Assembly: GCF_918797505.1 (NCBI RefSeq)
Contig: NC_092793.1
Span: 84,813,912-84,877,911 of the forward strand
Origin: Bemisia tabaci
Taxonomy: Eukaryota > Arthropoda > Insecta > Hemiptera > Aleyrodidae
Length of the DNA: 64,000 bases
Direction of reading: 5' to 3'
The translations under genes and the position numbers were made by a program. Below, in pieces: positions 1 through 11,929 of the stretch (the first letter of the stretch is position 1; every line of letters starts with the position of its first letter). The notes beneath the pieces are model-generated. The model was not told the DNA's origin and made no database searches. It saw only the letters and a list, made by a program, of their open reading frames with translations.

Positions 1-1400
1 CGTGGTTTGGTAGTTTCACCGTCGATATAGGAAAATGAAAATTACATGTAATGAAAGCCCTTTGTATGGGCTTTCCAACGGTATATTGGTTTTTCCGGGG
101 AAACGATTCTACCACGAGATACAGGCCTTCATAGTCCGACTTGGCGTTTTTTTGGAGGTCCCCCTCATTCGCATCTCAAAAAGTCAGTACTGCGCACGCA
201 CATAGGAAAATGAAAATTACATGTAATGAATTACATGTACGCATATAGGAAAATGAAAATTACATGTAATGAAAGCCCTTTGTATGGGCTTTCCAACGGT
301 ATATTGGTTTTTTCGGGGAATCGATTCTATCGCGAGATACATGCCTTCAATATTCACTCTGGAGCGTGGTTTTTAGGTATCCTGCGCGGCTTGTTTCTTT
401 GCCCATCGTGATGGTGCACGTATCGATTCGCTGCCTCGGAAAAATCGATGCTGTCAAACACTCAACGTGAATGAAAACACTCAGGCATAAAGGGTGCAAG
501 AAAAAAGTCGCTATCTCAGGGACTGTGTTATAGGGGAGACATGACATAAAAATGGATCCGTTGTCTCTGAGATTCCATTGAAGTTGTAGGCAGGTTTATT
601 ATTCGTTTAACATTTGGTAATATACAGTTGGCAGTATGTATCAGGTTCGTCTAGCTCTATATCTGCATCTCTCTCTGCATATCGTTACCTTCCAGGCAAA
701 GTATCACAAGCGCCATGCGACGTTTAAAAATTTCCGCCGCCATTTTAATTTTTTTACAGAGAAATTGTTCGACGAAACTGTCCGAAAATTTCACTGAATT
801 TTCTTTGTGCTGCCGATAAAATTTAGTGAAATTTCCAAACAGATTCAACCAACAATTTCTCAGTAAAGAAATAAAATGGAGGCGGAAATTTTTAAACGTC
901 TCATGGCGCTTGTGATACTTTGCCTGGAACGTGACGATATCTGCATCTTTCTCTCCCTGCTCGCCGCTGCATGGACGGCAACCCACTTAGATAAGAACTC
1001 CCCTGTTTCATGTAATATTCAATACGACCTGAACCGCTATAGTGAACATTGAAGGCATGTATCTTGCGACAAAAGTGTTTCCCTGAAAAAGCCAATATAC
1101 CGTTAGAAAGCCCATACAAAGTGCTTTCATTACATGTAATTTTCATTTTCCCATATGCGTGCGCAGTACTGATTTTTTGAGGTGCGAATGACGGGGGACC
1201 TCAAAAAAAAAACGCCAAGTCGGACTTTGAAGGCCTGTATCTCGAGGTAGAATCGTTTCCTCGGAAAAACCAATATACCGTTGGAAAGCCCATACAAAGG
1301 GCTTTCATTACATGTAATTTTCATTTTCCTATATGCGTGCCCAGTACTAATTTTTTGAGATGCGAATGAGGGGGTGTAGCGCGGTAATGTATCAGAAGTA
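1..1400. repeat. Cluster of direct and inverted ~150-bp modules
   Basis: A module containing a short hairpin (GAAAGCC ... GGGCTTTC around a CTTTGTAT loop) and the phrase ACATGTAATGAAAG occurs near 40-135 and 250-345 on the + strand. It recurs inverted near 1060-1145 and 1235-1335, with a diverged partial copy near 1745-1870. The stretch 120-200 (CCCCTCATTCGCATCTCAAAAAG) recurs inverted near 1165-1200 and 1350-1372. Overall this is a large imperfect palindrome and probably a nonautonomous foldback element. Short reading frames here are shadows of the repeat. Confidence 0.75.
655..965. repeat. Inner palindrome with ~130-bp arms
   Basis: The left arm (about 657-790, with GCATATCGTTACCTTCCAGG) is inverted at about 830-960 (CCTGGAACGTGACGATATCTGC). 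Arms of about 130 bp surround a loop of about 40 bp. It forms the core of the surrounding inverted-repeat cluster. Confidence 0.75.
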
Positions 1401-3150
1401 GTTTCGCCAGAGGGCGACACCTCCCCAGTGGTTCTGGGCGAGGCATCTCTGCTTGGTTGCAGTTGCCGAATGATGATGGATCGACCAATCAGAGATGGCG
1501 TGCCCAGAGCCACTGGGGGGGTCAGTAGTAGTTTGGCCCGGGTCAAGACCGTGCGTCACAATGTGAGTTTTTTTTTTTTGAAAGGTTGGGGACTTGTTCC
1601 CCAACCACATTTTAGTCCTTTTCAATAGTGTATGTAGTGTGTGTTCTTTCCGGCCGTGTTTCTGTCGTCCCAAAAGATTAAGTTGTTGTTTTCCTTTCAG
1701 AACTTCGTTCTCTCTTGTGTTCTGGGTCCCGCAGCCGGGTGGCCTAGTCACAGGGGACCTCCAAAAAGTACGCCAAGTCGGACTTTGAAGGCCTGTATCT
1801 CGCGGTAGAATCGTTTCCCCGGAAAAACCTATATACCGTTGGAAAGCTCACATTAAGGGCTTTAATTACGCGTGTTTTTTATTTTCCTACGTGGTGTCCC
1901 AATTCCGACTTTTCTAGGTTAACCGTATTTTTGCACCTTGAAAAAATCGAAAAATTGTCGATTTTTGGGTAAATTTGGCAACAATGGATAAAAACTATGT
2001 ACGAACTGATAGCTCTTTTTATGTTCTATCAATTCAAACAAACCGCACCTTCGTATCTATAATTGCTCAAAAGTTATGGGGTTTAACATGTTTCAACTTT
2101 AAAAAATGGCAACGTCGCACTCGGGGGGCTGGGCATTAAACCAACCCCGGATTTGGAGGCCGGAAGTGCCCCTCTATCACTGGTATGAATTTCGTTAACT
2201 TTTGAAATGGGCGATTTTGGGGGGTCCGTGCATAGAGTCCTTTTTTCAATCGATTCATATTGGTCCCATCGCTCCCGGCCAGAGAGATATTAGACAAAAT
2301 GAGAATCGGGTATGAAAATCTTTTTCATTTTTTTGGTCGTTCTTTTGTCGACCCGGGCCTAAGAGAACTCGAAGCGCCCTCTGGGGGATACTAGGGGGAT
2401 AACTGCCCCCTAGTTATTACATATCCTTTACCTATTCACTTAATTTTTACAGTAAGGTAAAAATCAGGTACACCTTATCAGGGGCCTAAACAATAGGCCT
2501 TAGCATTAAGGGGTGGGGGAGGGGAAAGAACGCTTCATGACGGGAGAGAGGGGTGGAAGTGTTCCCTCTTCCAAGTTTAAATAAAAAAAGAAGAAAAAAA
2601 AAGAAGGTAACACCTTCGCCACTTTGGTCACGGCCGCGGCCGTCCTCATGGATTTTCCCCCGAGGAAGAATATACAAACCCCTCTATCTCTGCATGCAAC
2701 TTTTATAAAAGGATCATTCCAGAAAGAAGAATCTCTCCATGTTTTTTCTTACACACAAATAATGCTAAAAGGATACCAGTGACATCGTTGAATTCAGTAC
2801 CTATACTTACTCTCAGCTTTAATTGAAGCAAAAGTTCATTTAAAAAAAAAGAAGAAAAAAAAAAAAGAAAAAAAAATGGATTTAGAATTTCCGTCATCGC
2901 TATCATCGTCGGACCTGAGTGCCACAAAACTTCTTTGTAAAGCGAATATAATTTCACTGATCGTACTGGTTATTTTATTAGGAAACTTTAGTTTCAAGAA
3001 ACGTAATTCGGGAAAACTCTTTGATAAAGCCACTTGAATGAATAACACGCTAAGTTCGATTTTATATTGAGTTTTTACGCGGGAAAAACTACCATTTTTT
3101 ATTTTTAGTTAGGTAGTCTAGACATCCATGGAGTAGGTGGAGAGCATCTT
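1400..3150. other. Non-genic stretch, no recognisable gene
   Basis: I see no convincing coding sequence. The stretch holds A-rich or T-rich simple sequence (2576-2606, 2840-2876) and a GC-rich block at 1400-1560. It also has moderately repetitive AT-rich sequence of the kind found in degraded DNA elements. Confidence 0.5.
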
Positions 3151-3152
3151 AC

Positions 3153-3285
3153 GAGATTCCTATCACGTTGACCTCCGCGGTGTACATTTGATGGTTACAG
3201 TCAGACAAGCACTTGCAAGCCATTCCCGTCTCGTTGTCTTTGAAATATGTGATCTCTGCTGCAGGCTTGTAATTATTGAATAGCA
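3153..3285 (-). CDS. Internal exon of a DEG/ENaC (pickpocket-like) sodium channel
   Basis: A 133-nt minus-strand segment is bounded by a consensus acceptor (pyrimidine tract TTTTTTCCTAG ending at 3286) and a consensus donor (GTAAGA starting at 3152). Between them an open phase encodes 43 residues. They include GMACKCLSDCNHQMYTAEV, which fits the C-x-C-L-x-x-C-x4-Y-x-x-E signature near the end of the cysteine-rich extracellular domain of degenerin/ENaC channels. These are trimeric amiloride-sensitive cation channels of the plasma membrane, expanded in insects as pickpocket genes. Reading past the donor meets a stop at once, which supports splicing. It is the only host exon I could support. Neighbouring exons are not visible, so the rest of the gene lies outside the window, is split by insertions, or this is a pseudogene fragment. 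Family assignment is from motif recognition only. Confidence 0.6.
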
Positions 3286-3659
3286 CTAGGAAAAAAGTAA
3301 TGGCAAAAGATTAGCTTATGACCAGGCTTACGAGGATGAGAACTGAATATTAAACGCATTTGACATAGACGGAGTATGCCCAACCAAGCTTTAAGCACAC
3401 AGAATCCAACACATGTAACGGCACGTTACGCAACTTTTAGCCGGTCGACGCAGGACCACATATTTTTTATGTTAGTCCATATAGCCGCGCGCAGTCTATG
3501 ATGCGAGATCCTCTTAAGTGCATCACTTAGTAATGAGAGCTCCTGGGGATCTCCATTGATAGAATTTTAAATTCAACCGATCTTGAACGCAAGTCGAGGA
3601 GTTTTTGGTTCAAGTTGAGTGGGAAAAGAGAGGGAGAGCCCCCCCCGCCTCCCTCCTAC

Positions 3660-6600
3660 AGATATTAGTCAGGGGGCATACGTAACAAAACATATGTCCC
3701 GTGTGCAGATTCGTGAAGGCATATTGTGTGATACATCAATCTCTTCGTTTTGATGTCTAGAAAAAGAAAATCGATGATGGCCATCTCAAATTTCATACAA
3801 ACCCCCCCCCAATTCAAGATGGCGGCCAAAATGGCGGTTTTGGGGTAAAAAAATTTGAAGTTTGCAAATACGTCGTGTCGGGTGTCGATTCTTATGTATT
3901 TTTGATCGTAGAATCCGAATTTTCTAGTCAAAAGTTAGCCTAAAGGTCATTTTCAGGCCAAAATCCAAGATGGCGTCCAAAAATACCTCTTACGGGATAA
4001 TTGGCCTATTCGGGTCTACATGCATTGTGAGGTATCAATTATTAGGTTTTCAGGGTCGTAGAGTCCGAAAATGAGGTCCATTTTCCGCTGCGACTCTCAA
4101 GAAGCCCTAAAATCAAAGATGGCGCCCAAAATGGCCACCGGTCTTACGGGATGAAACTGCCATTTAGGGCAGCTGTAACAAACAATACGTTCAAAATTAA
4201 GTTTCTTGGGTCAAGAAGTTCGAATAGGAGATCAGATGTTTACTCCTACAAAAAATTAAGCCTCCGAATCGAAAATGGCTGCCGACATTGTTGCCAGTTA
4301 GAGGCGCAGACCGGTAAATGACTGATATTAAGGGATTTGCCAAAGGAGGGGTTTCGATAAGGGCCGTTGTTGGGCCCATACCCTGAAATTCTTCAATTCT
4401 ACGATTGTTTGCTCATTTAAAGTCTAAATTTTGCGGGATGGATCATGATTTGGTCATTTTTGGTCTATTTAGGGGTCTAATACTGGCCAAAACAAGAGAC
4501 CACAGGCCGATTTTGGCAAAAAATGCGGGTTTTTTGGCTTTCGACGCGCAGTTTCATAACGATCCCATCATTGGAAGAGCAAACTTTCCTTCAAGTACGT
4601 TCACTAAGGATGTAAGATAGTCACTTTTGCCAATTCTCGTTGACGGCAAACCTTGCGCTCACAGTCAAAACGATATTCTTAGAATTTTCTTGTTTTACAT
4701 CATTATTTAAAATGGCATAAAAAGGGCGACTCATCTTAAACCAGAAATAGATTACTTGGCCGAAAATGTACGCAGCTGCTCAAAACCTTCCTCCAAAAAG
4801 TTTATGGATTGAAGCCTCCCCCCCCCCCCCCAAAAAAAAAGAAAAACCTGTGTTGCCACATTTTATTGCTTAACATCACAGAAAACCGCGTAATTATTTC
4901 AGTATTTGGAGGCTGTTCTTCGTCGAGCACATTCAGCAAAGTTCAAAACCCTCGATTTTTCATACGTTACGATCACATGATTAGTGATTATATAAATGCA
5001 ATTGTCCAACATTATTTTGTTTATTACATGTATGTATCTATAGAGACTCCCATCGTGGCGCGGCATTCCCACATATCATCGATAAAAATCGAGAAAAATG
5101 CAACATTGAACGAAAATGAGACTTCTACTATCATCGCGCAGAGAATGTTGAGCTTATGCAAAACTAAAAATTCATTGCAAGAAAAAGTGTAATATTGGTT
5201 AAAAGGCAAAACGACATAGAACATGGTCATATCCGGGAGGTATTACCTGTGCAAAGTGGGCGATAGAGTCGTCGACTGCTGAGCTCATATTGCATCTCTC
5301 ATTTGGTGCCTCACTCTGCCGTGATAGCGAAGAGAGCAGTAAGTGCAAAAATGAAGTTTTGAGAAAACAGGCTCAGAAGCTTCTTACCGGAAAATTTTAT
5401 TGAAGGAAGCCTCCGTTCGTTTTCATACTGCCACTAAAAATGTCCGAAAGACTCCTAGAAATCGGGTTGGATGATTAAAAATCGACTGATTTTATTTCAA
5501 TTTCATAAGAGAGGCATTTTTCATTTTCATGCTAGGTTATTGTTAAGCAATACAGCGGTAAGTGCTATCTTCTGCAGGCTTTCATGGTTGCGTTTTGGAT
5601 ACACAACAAACTCATTTTCAAGTTAGAAATTGTCAGAAGAGGGCGGCGCTTTACTTGAAAGCACTGTTTTCAATGGCTCTCTGGAGAAACAGTGTCACTT
5701 ACTGCTGTCTTGCCTAAAACTACGTCATTTTTTGCGCACTTACGGCTTTTTCATATGTCTCGTTTTGATATAATTAAGATGAATTTCGCTGTTTTAGCAA
5801 TTTCAGTGATTTCATATAAAAGAATTTGGACGAAATTTGAAGGAAACTCGATTTCGAAAATTTGACACTTACTGCTCTCGTCACTATCACGGCAGCACTC
5901 ATTGCAGACATAAGTCTGAGCCAGAAAAACCAAGCGTTTGCTAGATTAGGTAATATGCGTCATTTCTCCAAAATTATGAAATGGCAGCTCCAAACAAGAG
6001 ATCTGATGCAGGAGACAGGGAACCTGACGAAGAGGCAACTGATGAGGAAGCGGTGAGGAGGCTGGGCAGGAGTGAGGGAAACCAATGGTTTCAAATTATT
6101 TTTAGGAAGCAGAATTCTGATCAATCGCAGGCAATGAGAATGGTGGGGGCAGGGATTGTCAGGGTGGTGAAAAATCAGCATTAAGAACTCGTGATTCTGA
6201 CACATGGCTTACTTTTTTTCGGATCTCAGATCACGGTCAATGACTCAAAGTTGCATCTTCGTTCGCAAATATCGTGTACAGAATTCGTAAGATAATGGGT
6301 CACCTACAAGCCCAAAATTTTAAAACAATTATTACTAACACAGAATATAATCTACTGGCATCTCTGAATACTGTAATTCGAGTCCTACATCTTTATTTCA
6401 AAATGCGCATATTCTGAGAAAGTGGCTGAAATCCTTGGCCAACTCGGATTTTTCGGGAATGCCGCGCCACGATGGGAGTCTCTATAGATACATACATGTA
6501 ATAAACAAAATAATGATGGACAATTGCATTTATATAATCACTAATCATGTGATCGTAACGTATGAAAAATCGAGGGTTTTGAACTTTGCTGAATGTGCTC

Positions 6601-7855
6601 GACGAAGAACAGCCTCCAAATACTGAAATAATTACGCGGTTTTCTGTGATGTTAAGCAATAAAATGTGGCAACACAGGTTTTTCTTTTTTTTTGGGGGGG
6701 GGGGGGAGGCTTCAATCCATAAACTTTTTGGAGGAAGGTTTTGAGCAGCTGCGTACATTTTCGGCCAAGTAATCTATTTCTGGTTTAAGATGAGTCGCCC
6801 TTTTTATGCCATTTTAAATAATGATGAAAAACAAGAAAATTCTAAGAATATCGTTTTGACTGTGAGCGCAAGGTTTGCCGTCAACGAGAATTGGCCAAAG
6901 TGACTATCTTACATCCTCGGTGAACGTACTTGAAGGAAAGTTTGCTCTTCCAATGATGGGACCGTTATGAAACAGCGCGTCGAAATAAGCCAAAAAACCC
7001 GCATTTTTCGCCAAAATCGGCCTTAAGTCTCATGTTTCGGCCAGTATTAGACCCCTAAATAGACCGAAAATGACCAAATCATGATCCATTTCGCAAAATT
7101 TAGACTTTAAATGAGCAAACAATCGTAGAATTGAAGAATTTCAGGGTATGGGCCCAACAACGGCCCTTATCGAAACCCCTCCCTTGGCAAATCCCTTAAT
7201 ATCAGTCATTTACCGGTCTGCGCCTCTAACTGGCAACAATGTCGGCAGCCATTTTCGATTCGGATGCTTAATTTTTTGTAGGGGTAAACATCTGATCTCC
7301 TATTCGAACTTCTTGACCCAAGAAACTTAATTTTGAACGTATTGTTTGTTACAGCTGCCCTAAATGGCAGTTTCACCGCCGTAAGACCGGTGGCCATTTT
7401 GGGCGTCATCTTTGATTTTAGGGCTTCTTGAGAGTCGCAGCGGAAAATGGACCTCATTTTCGGACTCTACGACCCTGAAAACCTGATAATTGATACCTCA
7501 CAATGCATGTAGACCCGAAAAGGCCAATTATCCGTAAGAGGTATTTTTGGACGCCATCTTGGATTTTGGCCTGAAATTGACCTTTAGGCTAAATTTTGAC
7601 TAGAAATTCGGATTCTACGATCAAAAATACATAAGAATCGACACCCGACACGACGTATTTGCAAACTTCAAATTTTTTTACCCCAAAACCGCCATTTTGG
7701 CCGCCATCTTGAATTGGGGGGGGGGTTTGTATGAAATTTGAGATGGCCATCATCGATTTTCTTTTTCTAGACATCAAAACGAAGAGATTGATGTATCACA
7801 CAATATGCCTTCACGAATCTGCACACGGGAAGACGTATGCCCCCTGACTGTATAA
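3660..7855. mobile_element. Long foldback element with ~1.4-kb inverted arms
   Basis: The left arm (about 3665-5075) is repeated in inverted orientation at about 6455-7852. For example, CATCTTGAATTGGGGGGGGG near 7710 mirrors the sequence near 3805-3830, and GGGCCCATACCCTGAAATTC at 4371 is mirrored near 7137-7156. The arms differ by scattered substitutions and small indels and run nearly 1.4 kb. The spacer (5080-6455) carries a separate 580-bp MITE. No transposase is visible, and the paired reading frames in the arms mirror each other. This is a nonautonomous palindromic element or an inverted duplication. Confidence 0.85.
5316..5895. mobile_element. 580-bp MITE, CTGCCGTGATAGCG family
   Basis: The terminal inverted repeats are CTGCCGTGATAGCGAAGAG at the left and CTCGTCACTATCACGGCAG at the right. 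Both ends are flanked by CACT (5312-5315 and 5896-5899), a possible target duplication. A related copy in inverted orientation lies at 62694-63208. No transposase is encoded. It is inserted in the spacer of the large foldback element. Confidence 0.75.
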
Positions 7856-8700
7856 ATACAAGCTCATGTGAAACGGTGAAAAATATAATGGTCGGAAATA
7901 GTCAAACAGTTCATGTTGAGGATGGAGGGGGAAAAACTGATTTAAGTTCGCTAGCCTCCAGGCGCACGCCTAAGTATGCAAATGCTGATAAGTGCCTACG
8001 ACATATTTTCATCTTCGTTCACTCAAGACGATTCTCTCTCGGAAGCCCTTTTTTAGTAAAAACGGGGCTTTTCCTGCTTAAATCACAGCTTGGAGTAGAG
8101 AGCGGAAATAATTTTTTTCAACCGTGAAGGAAATCTGTACCGATGAATTCATACTCAATTCGTGATATTTTTGAAAAAGATGTTCATTTCGAAGATGATT
8201 CTTTTGTCAATTTGTGCTTTATTTACTTGTTATTGATCAATGCATTTTTTCGCTCAGGCGCAATTTTGTTGCAAAAAAAATTATCAATTAGGGTCGGTTG
8301 GGGGTAATTCTGGACGATTTTGACACTTGAAACCTAATTTCTACTTTGACAATTGGTTTGGACCAGTCGAACTGATTGAATTCACCACTTTTTTTAATCA
8401 CCTAGTTCTTCATATTGTGGAGAGCTAGTTAAGCTAGTTTTTGTTGGAAAAAATGTTGTTCAAATTTTTTTGAGAATTATTTTGTAGGGTCCGGAATTAC
8501 CCCGTTGCATACGGAATTACCCTACCCGCAATGGGGTAATTCCGGATGTGCATCATGAAGGTTGAAATATCGAGGTTAGAGAATTTTCGCGCTATCATGT
8601 TGTTGCCAACGTTCAGTTGGTCACTCTGAGTGATTGGGTTCTCAGTTTTTGTTTGTTTACAAGTGATAACGGGAGTTACCGTGAATAATCAAATTATAAA
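7856..8700. other. Non-genic; one strong hairpin
   Basis: I see no gene. An inverted repeat at about 8491-8508 and 8527-8545 (CCGGAATTACCCC ... GGGGTAATTCCGG) forms a stable stem. The phrase GGAATTACCC is repeated again between the arms. Confidence 0.5.
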
Positions 8701-9537
8701 ACGAATAACTTCCTTCTTTCTCGAATTTGATAATGTCATCTATGCTCGTGGGAAATCGAACGTTCGAGAAATCGTAACGATTAAACAGATCTAAATATTT
8801 TTTCAGGCGTTGTTTATTTTTCTCTTCCAGTGGGAGGAACTTTACCAACATTGCGTCCAGGAAACAATCGTTTAATTCACCGTTATTTACATGAACAACA
8901 TGTTTCGTCGAAAATGGCACCTTAACGTACGTGCCTCCTCGATGTAAAGCGTAATAGCAGTTGACACGTAGCTCTATACCCTGTATCTTCTTCAGCACCC
9001 ACCCGGATCCGTTCATGTGAAAATCGAATGACTCTTTATTGATCTTGGCCCTGAACTTTTCATAATATCCGTCCGGATCCGTTGACGCGAAAACAGCTTC
9101 ATTTTTAGTCTTAAACTTTTTCAACTGCATTCCTTCCTTGTTCTTATCGTCAGCTTTCTCATATTCAGCGTAAACTAGTATATTAACCTTCAATGCCTCG
9201 CCGGTGAGTTCTTCTTTAATTTTTCCAATCACGGGGTCTTTAGCTGGTGTTAAGTAGTCATCGATGATCGAGATTCGTGATGAAAAATGTTTTCAATCTG
9301 CTTTGACAAGCAGTCTCGACTTGAACTATCGGTCATTTTGTCTCAAACAACTTTCTTATGTGACTTGCAGATTCTTCATGTTTTTCTCTTTTATCGTATG
9401 AGATCTTGCATGTGTCACAATATTCTTGATTCTCATCGTCGTCGTCGTCGTTGGCGGCGGCGGCAGGTGATAAGGCGTCTTTTATGGTGGACATCTTTTC
9501 AATATGTTCGGGAGATTGCCCATGATTCTCTCCCTCC
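8700..9537 (-). pseudogene. Truncated N-terminus of Maverick-type DNA polymerase B
   Basis: The 8711-9232 frame encodes about 170 residues nearly identical to the N-terminal part of the main element's polymerase. Shared phrases include FDFHMNGSGWVLKKIQG and RGGTYVKVPFSTKHV. Upstream, 9233-9537 retains the zinc-finger linker DNA and a GTC/CGG-rich simple expansion (about 9431-9465) absent from the main copy. The frame ends at 8657 without the exonuclease or polymerase domains, and the homology stops abruptly near 8711, so the catalytic part is lost. It abuts a PLA2-gene fragment at about 9540, a junction not present in the main element. Confidence 0.8.
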
Positions 9538-9540
9538 GTG

Positions 9541-9750
9541 AGACTTGCAAGTTTCGTCGAGCTGATTTATACCCGGATTTCGCGTTTCAATCGTTCTCCA
9601 AGACGAGTGCCCGGTCTGCAGTACCTGTGGTCGCCCGGCAAGTGTAGTTCGAACGGTAGTGAATTAATCAGCGAGTTTAACGGTCCACGTCCTCGATTGG
9701 TTCTGCTGCAAGTTATAAATCTTCCCGGTGACATACTCTGACAAAAATAT
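9541..9750 (-). pseudogene. 5' fragment of the PLA2-domain virion protein gene
   Basis: The minus strand matches the first ~210 bp of the PLA2-type gene at 25289, covering the start, the lysine/arginine-rich leader, and the segment coding for the calcium-loop region. Downstream codons, including the catalytic histidine-aspartate part, are missing. It is joined directly to the polymerase fragment. The intergenic region to the ATPase, including the promoter motif, is retained. Confidence 0.75.
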
Positions 9751-9752
9751 GT

Positions 9753-9764
9753 ATACTATTTATA
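9753..9764 (-). promoter_or_regulatory. Promoter-like motif TATAAATAGTAT (degraded copy)
   Basis: ATACTATTTATA on the + strand is the reverse complement of TATAAATAGTAT. It sits between the divergent PLA2 (-) and ATPase (+) remnants exactly as in the main element at 25259-25270. Confidence 0.6.
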
Positions 9765-9810
9765 CGCAGAAGTAGAAAATGACTGTCCGATAAAATAGGG
9801 AACGAATACG

Positions 9811-10313
9811 ATGCGACTCGTCAAGCAAAGAAAGTCACTGCGAGTCCCAAACCTCGACAAACGGAAGAAGCAAAATGAAAACCGACGACAACGACGACGA
9901 CGCAGTAAACTCTGTCACCGGACAGCATCCCTTGCATTATGTTTGCGGACTGTCCAACTGCGATAAAACAAACTTTATGGTTTACTTGCTACAACATCCG
10001 AACGGATTGAAGTTCCGCAACGTGTACTTGTACTCCGTTCCAACCCAAGTACGAGGAACTTCGTCAGATATTCGACGGAATCGACGGTCTCGGACACAAC
10101 GTCTATTCGAATACGGTCGAGATTGTTCCACCTAACGATGCCGCAACGGAATCGGTCTTTATTTTCGATGATGTCGCCAGTGACAAACAAAATGCGATGC
10201 GGGATTATTTCAGTATGGGAAGGCACAGCTCAGTCGATAGTTCCTACTTGTGTCAAACTTATTCTCGCATACCGAAACAATTGATTCGCGATAACGCTAA
10301 CCTGCTCGTAGTT
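9811..10313 (+). pseudogene. Broken FtsK/HerA packaging ATPase
   Basis: It starts with the same MRLVKQRKSLRV leader as the intact gene at 25212. The basic N-terminus, the P-loop region and most of the ATPase follow. The fragment has substitutions in the P-loop segment, a small deletion with frame change near 10036-10046, and an abrupt end at about 10313 in a run of T. There it is fused to the last ~60 bp of a fibre-like gene. The missing 1.6 kb corresponds to the end of the ATPase, the unknown-function gene and most of the fibre-like pair. It is not functional as an ATPase. Confidence 0.85.
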
Positions 10314-10416
10314 TTTTTTTGTAAGATTGCTGATCTTACAATCGTCTAACTAAAATAGTAGCAGCGAAACAGCATTTGAATCGAGAGAGTTGACGACTAC
10401 GTCGACGATAATTATC
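10314..10416 (+). pseudogene. 3' tail of a fibre-like gene
   Basis: The sequence around AAGATTGCTGATCTTACAAT and the following AAACAGCATTTGAATCGAGA match the end of the gene at 22811-23116 and its leader into the integrase. Only the last codons survive, marking the right edge of the deletion in this copy. Confidence 0.65.
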
Positions 10417-11357
10417 ATGTCGGCAGAGAAACGTGGGATCGTCGAGGAGTTACATAAACCTGCAAGACGGAACTATCCGCGTCGTAAAGTAGGGATTCTC
10501 GGGTTGTTCGATTTATGGCAAGCCGATCTCGTCGAGATACAACCGTACGTCTCGGTCAACAAAGGAAACAGTCCTTCTCACGGTCATCGACGCTTGCTCG
10601 AAAAAGGCGTGGGCCAAACCACTCAAATCGAAAACGGCCACGGATGTCACTGATGTCATGCAACGCGTTCTCAAAACAGCCGGAAAGTCACCGAAACATT
10701 TACAAGTCGATATGGGCTCGGAATTCTACAACTCCAAATGTCAAGCATAGGTAGATGAAGCATCACAAGATCAATATGTACAGGTCAAACTCGACGACCA
10801 AAGCCTCTATTGTGGAGCGATTCAACCGAACGCTCAAAACTAAGATGTGGAAAGAGTTTAGCGCGCAAGGATTGTACAAGTGGGTAGATCTATTACCGAA
10901 ACTCATCCGTGAATATAACGGGAGCGTTCATCGCACCATCGGGATGAAACCAATCGATGTCACTGAAAATGATGTACCAATGATCCTGCAAAAGCTTCGT
11001 GGGCCGCCGCTGACTAAAACCGAAAAGAGACGTCTGGTCAGATGAAATCTACAAGTCGGTGATCACGTCCGGATCATGAGACTCACAGTCATGTTTGAGA
11101 AAGGATACACATCAAACTGGAGCATGGAAAGTTTCAAGATTGTCAGTGTTAATCCGACCGTTCCGATCACATACGATCGGAAAGACGCGCACAATACGAT
11201 CATCAAAGGAAAATTCTACTGCGAAGAACTGCAACTCACCAACTATAAGGATACGTATCTTGTGGAAAAAATTCTGCGCCGCAAGAAAAACCAGGCGTTT
11301 GTCAAATGGTTGGGTCTGGCCGCGAGTCACAACAATTGGATCGACAGTAAAGATTAA
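10417..11357 (+). pseudogene. Broken Maverick chromodomain integrase
   Basis: It is collinear with the intact integrase at 21861-22805, from the start (MSAEKRGIVEEL) to the chromodomain-like end. Several lesions break it: a small deletion near 10565-10575 that shifts frame after the first catalytic aspartate, an in-frame stop near 10748, and a stop near 11043. Segments around the catalytic glutamate (KASIVERFNRTLK) and the C-terminal aromatic cage region (FVKWLGL) remain recognisable. The pieces cannot form one product. Confidence 0.88.
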
Positions 11358-11365
11358 GTGTAAAC

Positions 11366-11403
11366 TAGCTGCTCTGGGCGCCCTACGGGCGCTCTCCACA
11401 GCT
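11366..11403. repeat. GC-rich hairpin after the broken integrase
   Basis: CTAGCTG...GGGCGCCC-TAC-GGGCGC...CAGCTAG is an imperfect inverted repeat of about 38 bp with a 3-nt loop. It starts just downstream of the integrase remnant stop. The intact integrase is not followed by it, so it belongs to a later insertion or rearrangement. Confidence 0.5.
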
Positions 11404-11929
11404 AGCAATGGTGGTGCAGTAGCGTAATTGGAATCGGAGCAGTTAGTTGAATCTATTTAATAATGATGAATAAAATGTCTGTAACAATACGTGTTGATAG
11501 CAATACGTAACACTGCAGTTAATAAGTCAGGGTCAGTCAAGCCGCAGAGAATAAGATGCCAGGATATCAAGAAGCTGTGAAGTGGAGCAGCCGAGGGATT
11601 GCGAAGGAATGTGGGTGGCGAGTGACGAACGACGATGCGACCCAAACCTCCTTCTTTGAAGTTGGTGGGAGAAGAGCTATACGAAAGAAAACGGAGATAG
11701 CCGAAAGAACGTGGCGGGAGGGGTGGCTGAGACCGTACATAGTTGGTCTGAACAAGTTTAAATTTTTTGACGAGTCACAAGGAAAAACTCTTCAGGTTCT
11801 TGAAATAGAGTGTCTACTGAGTCATTTAAGCCAAAAAGAAAAAAATTCTGTCGAGCTCCTGGAAAATAAAGTCAATTTAAAGGTATTTTCGGGCTAAAAT
11901 AGCCAAATTACCCATATTATGCCCATATA

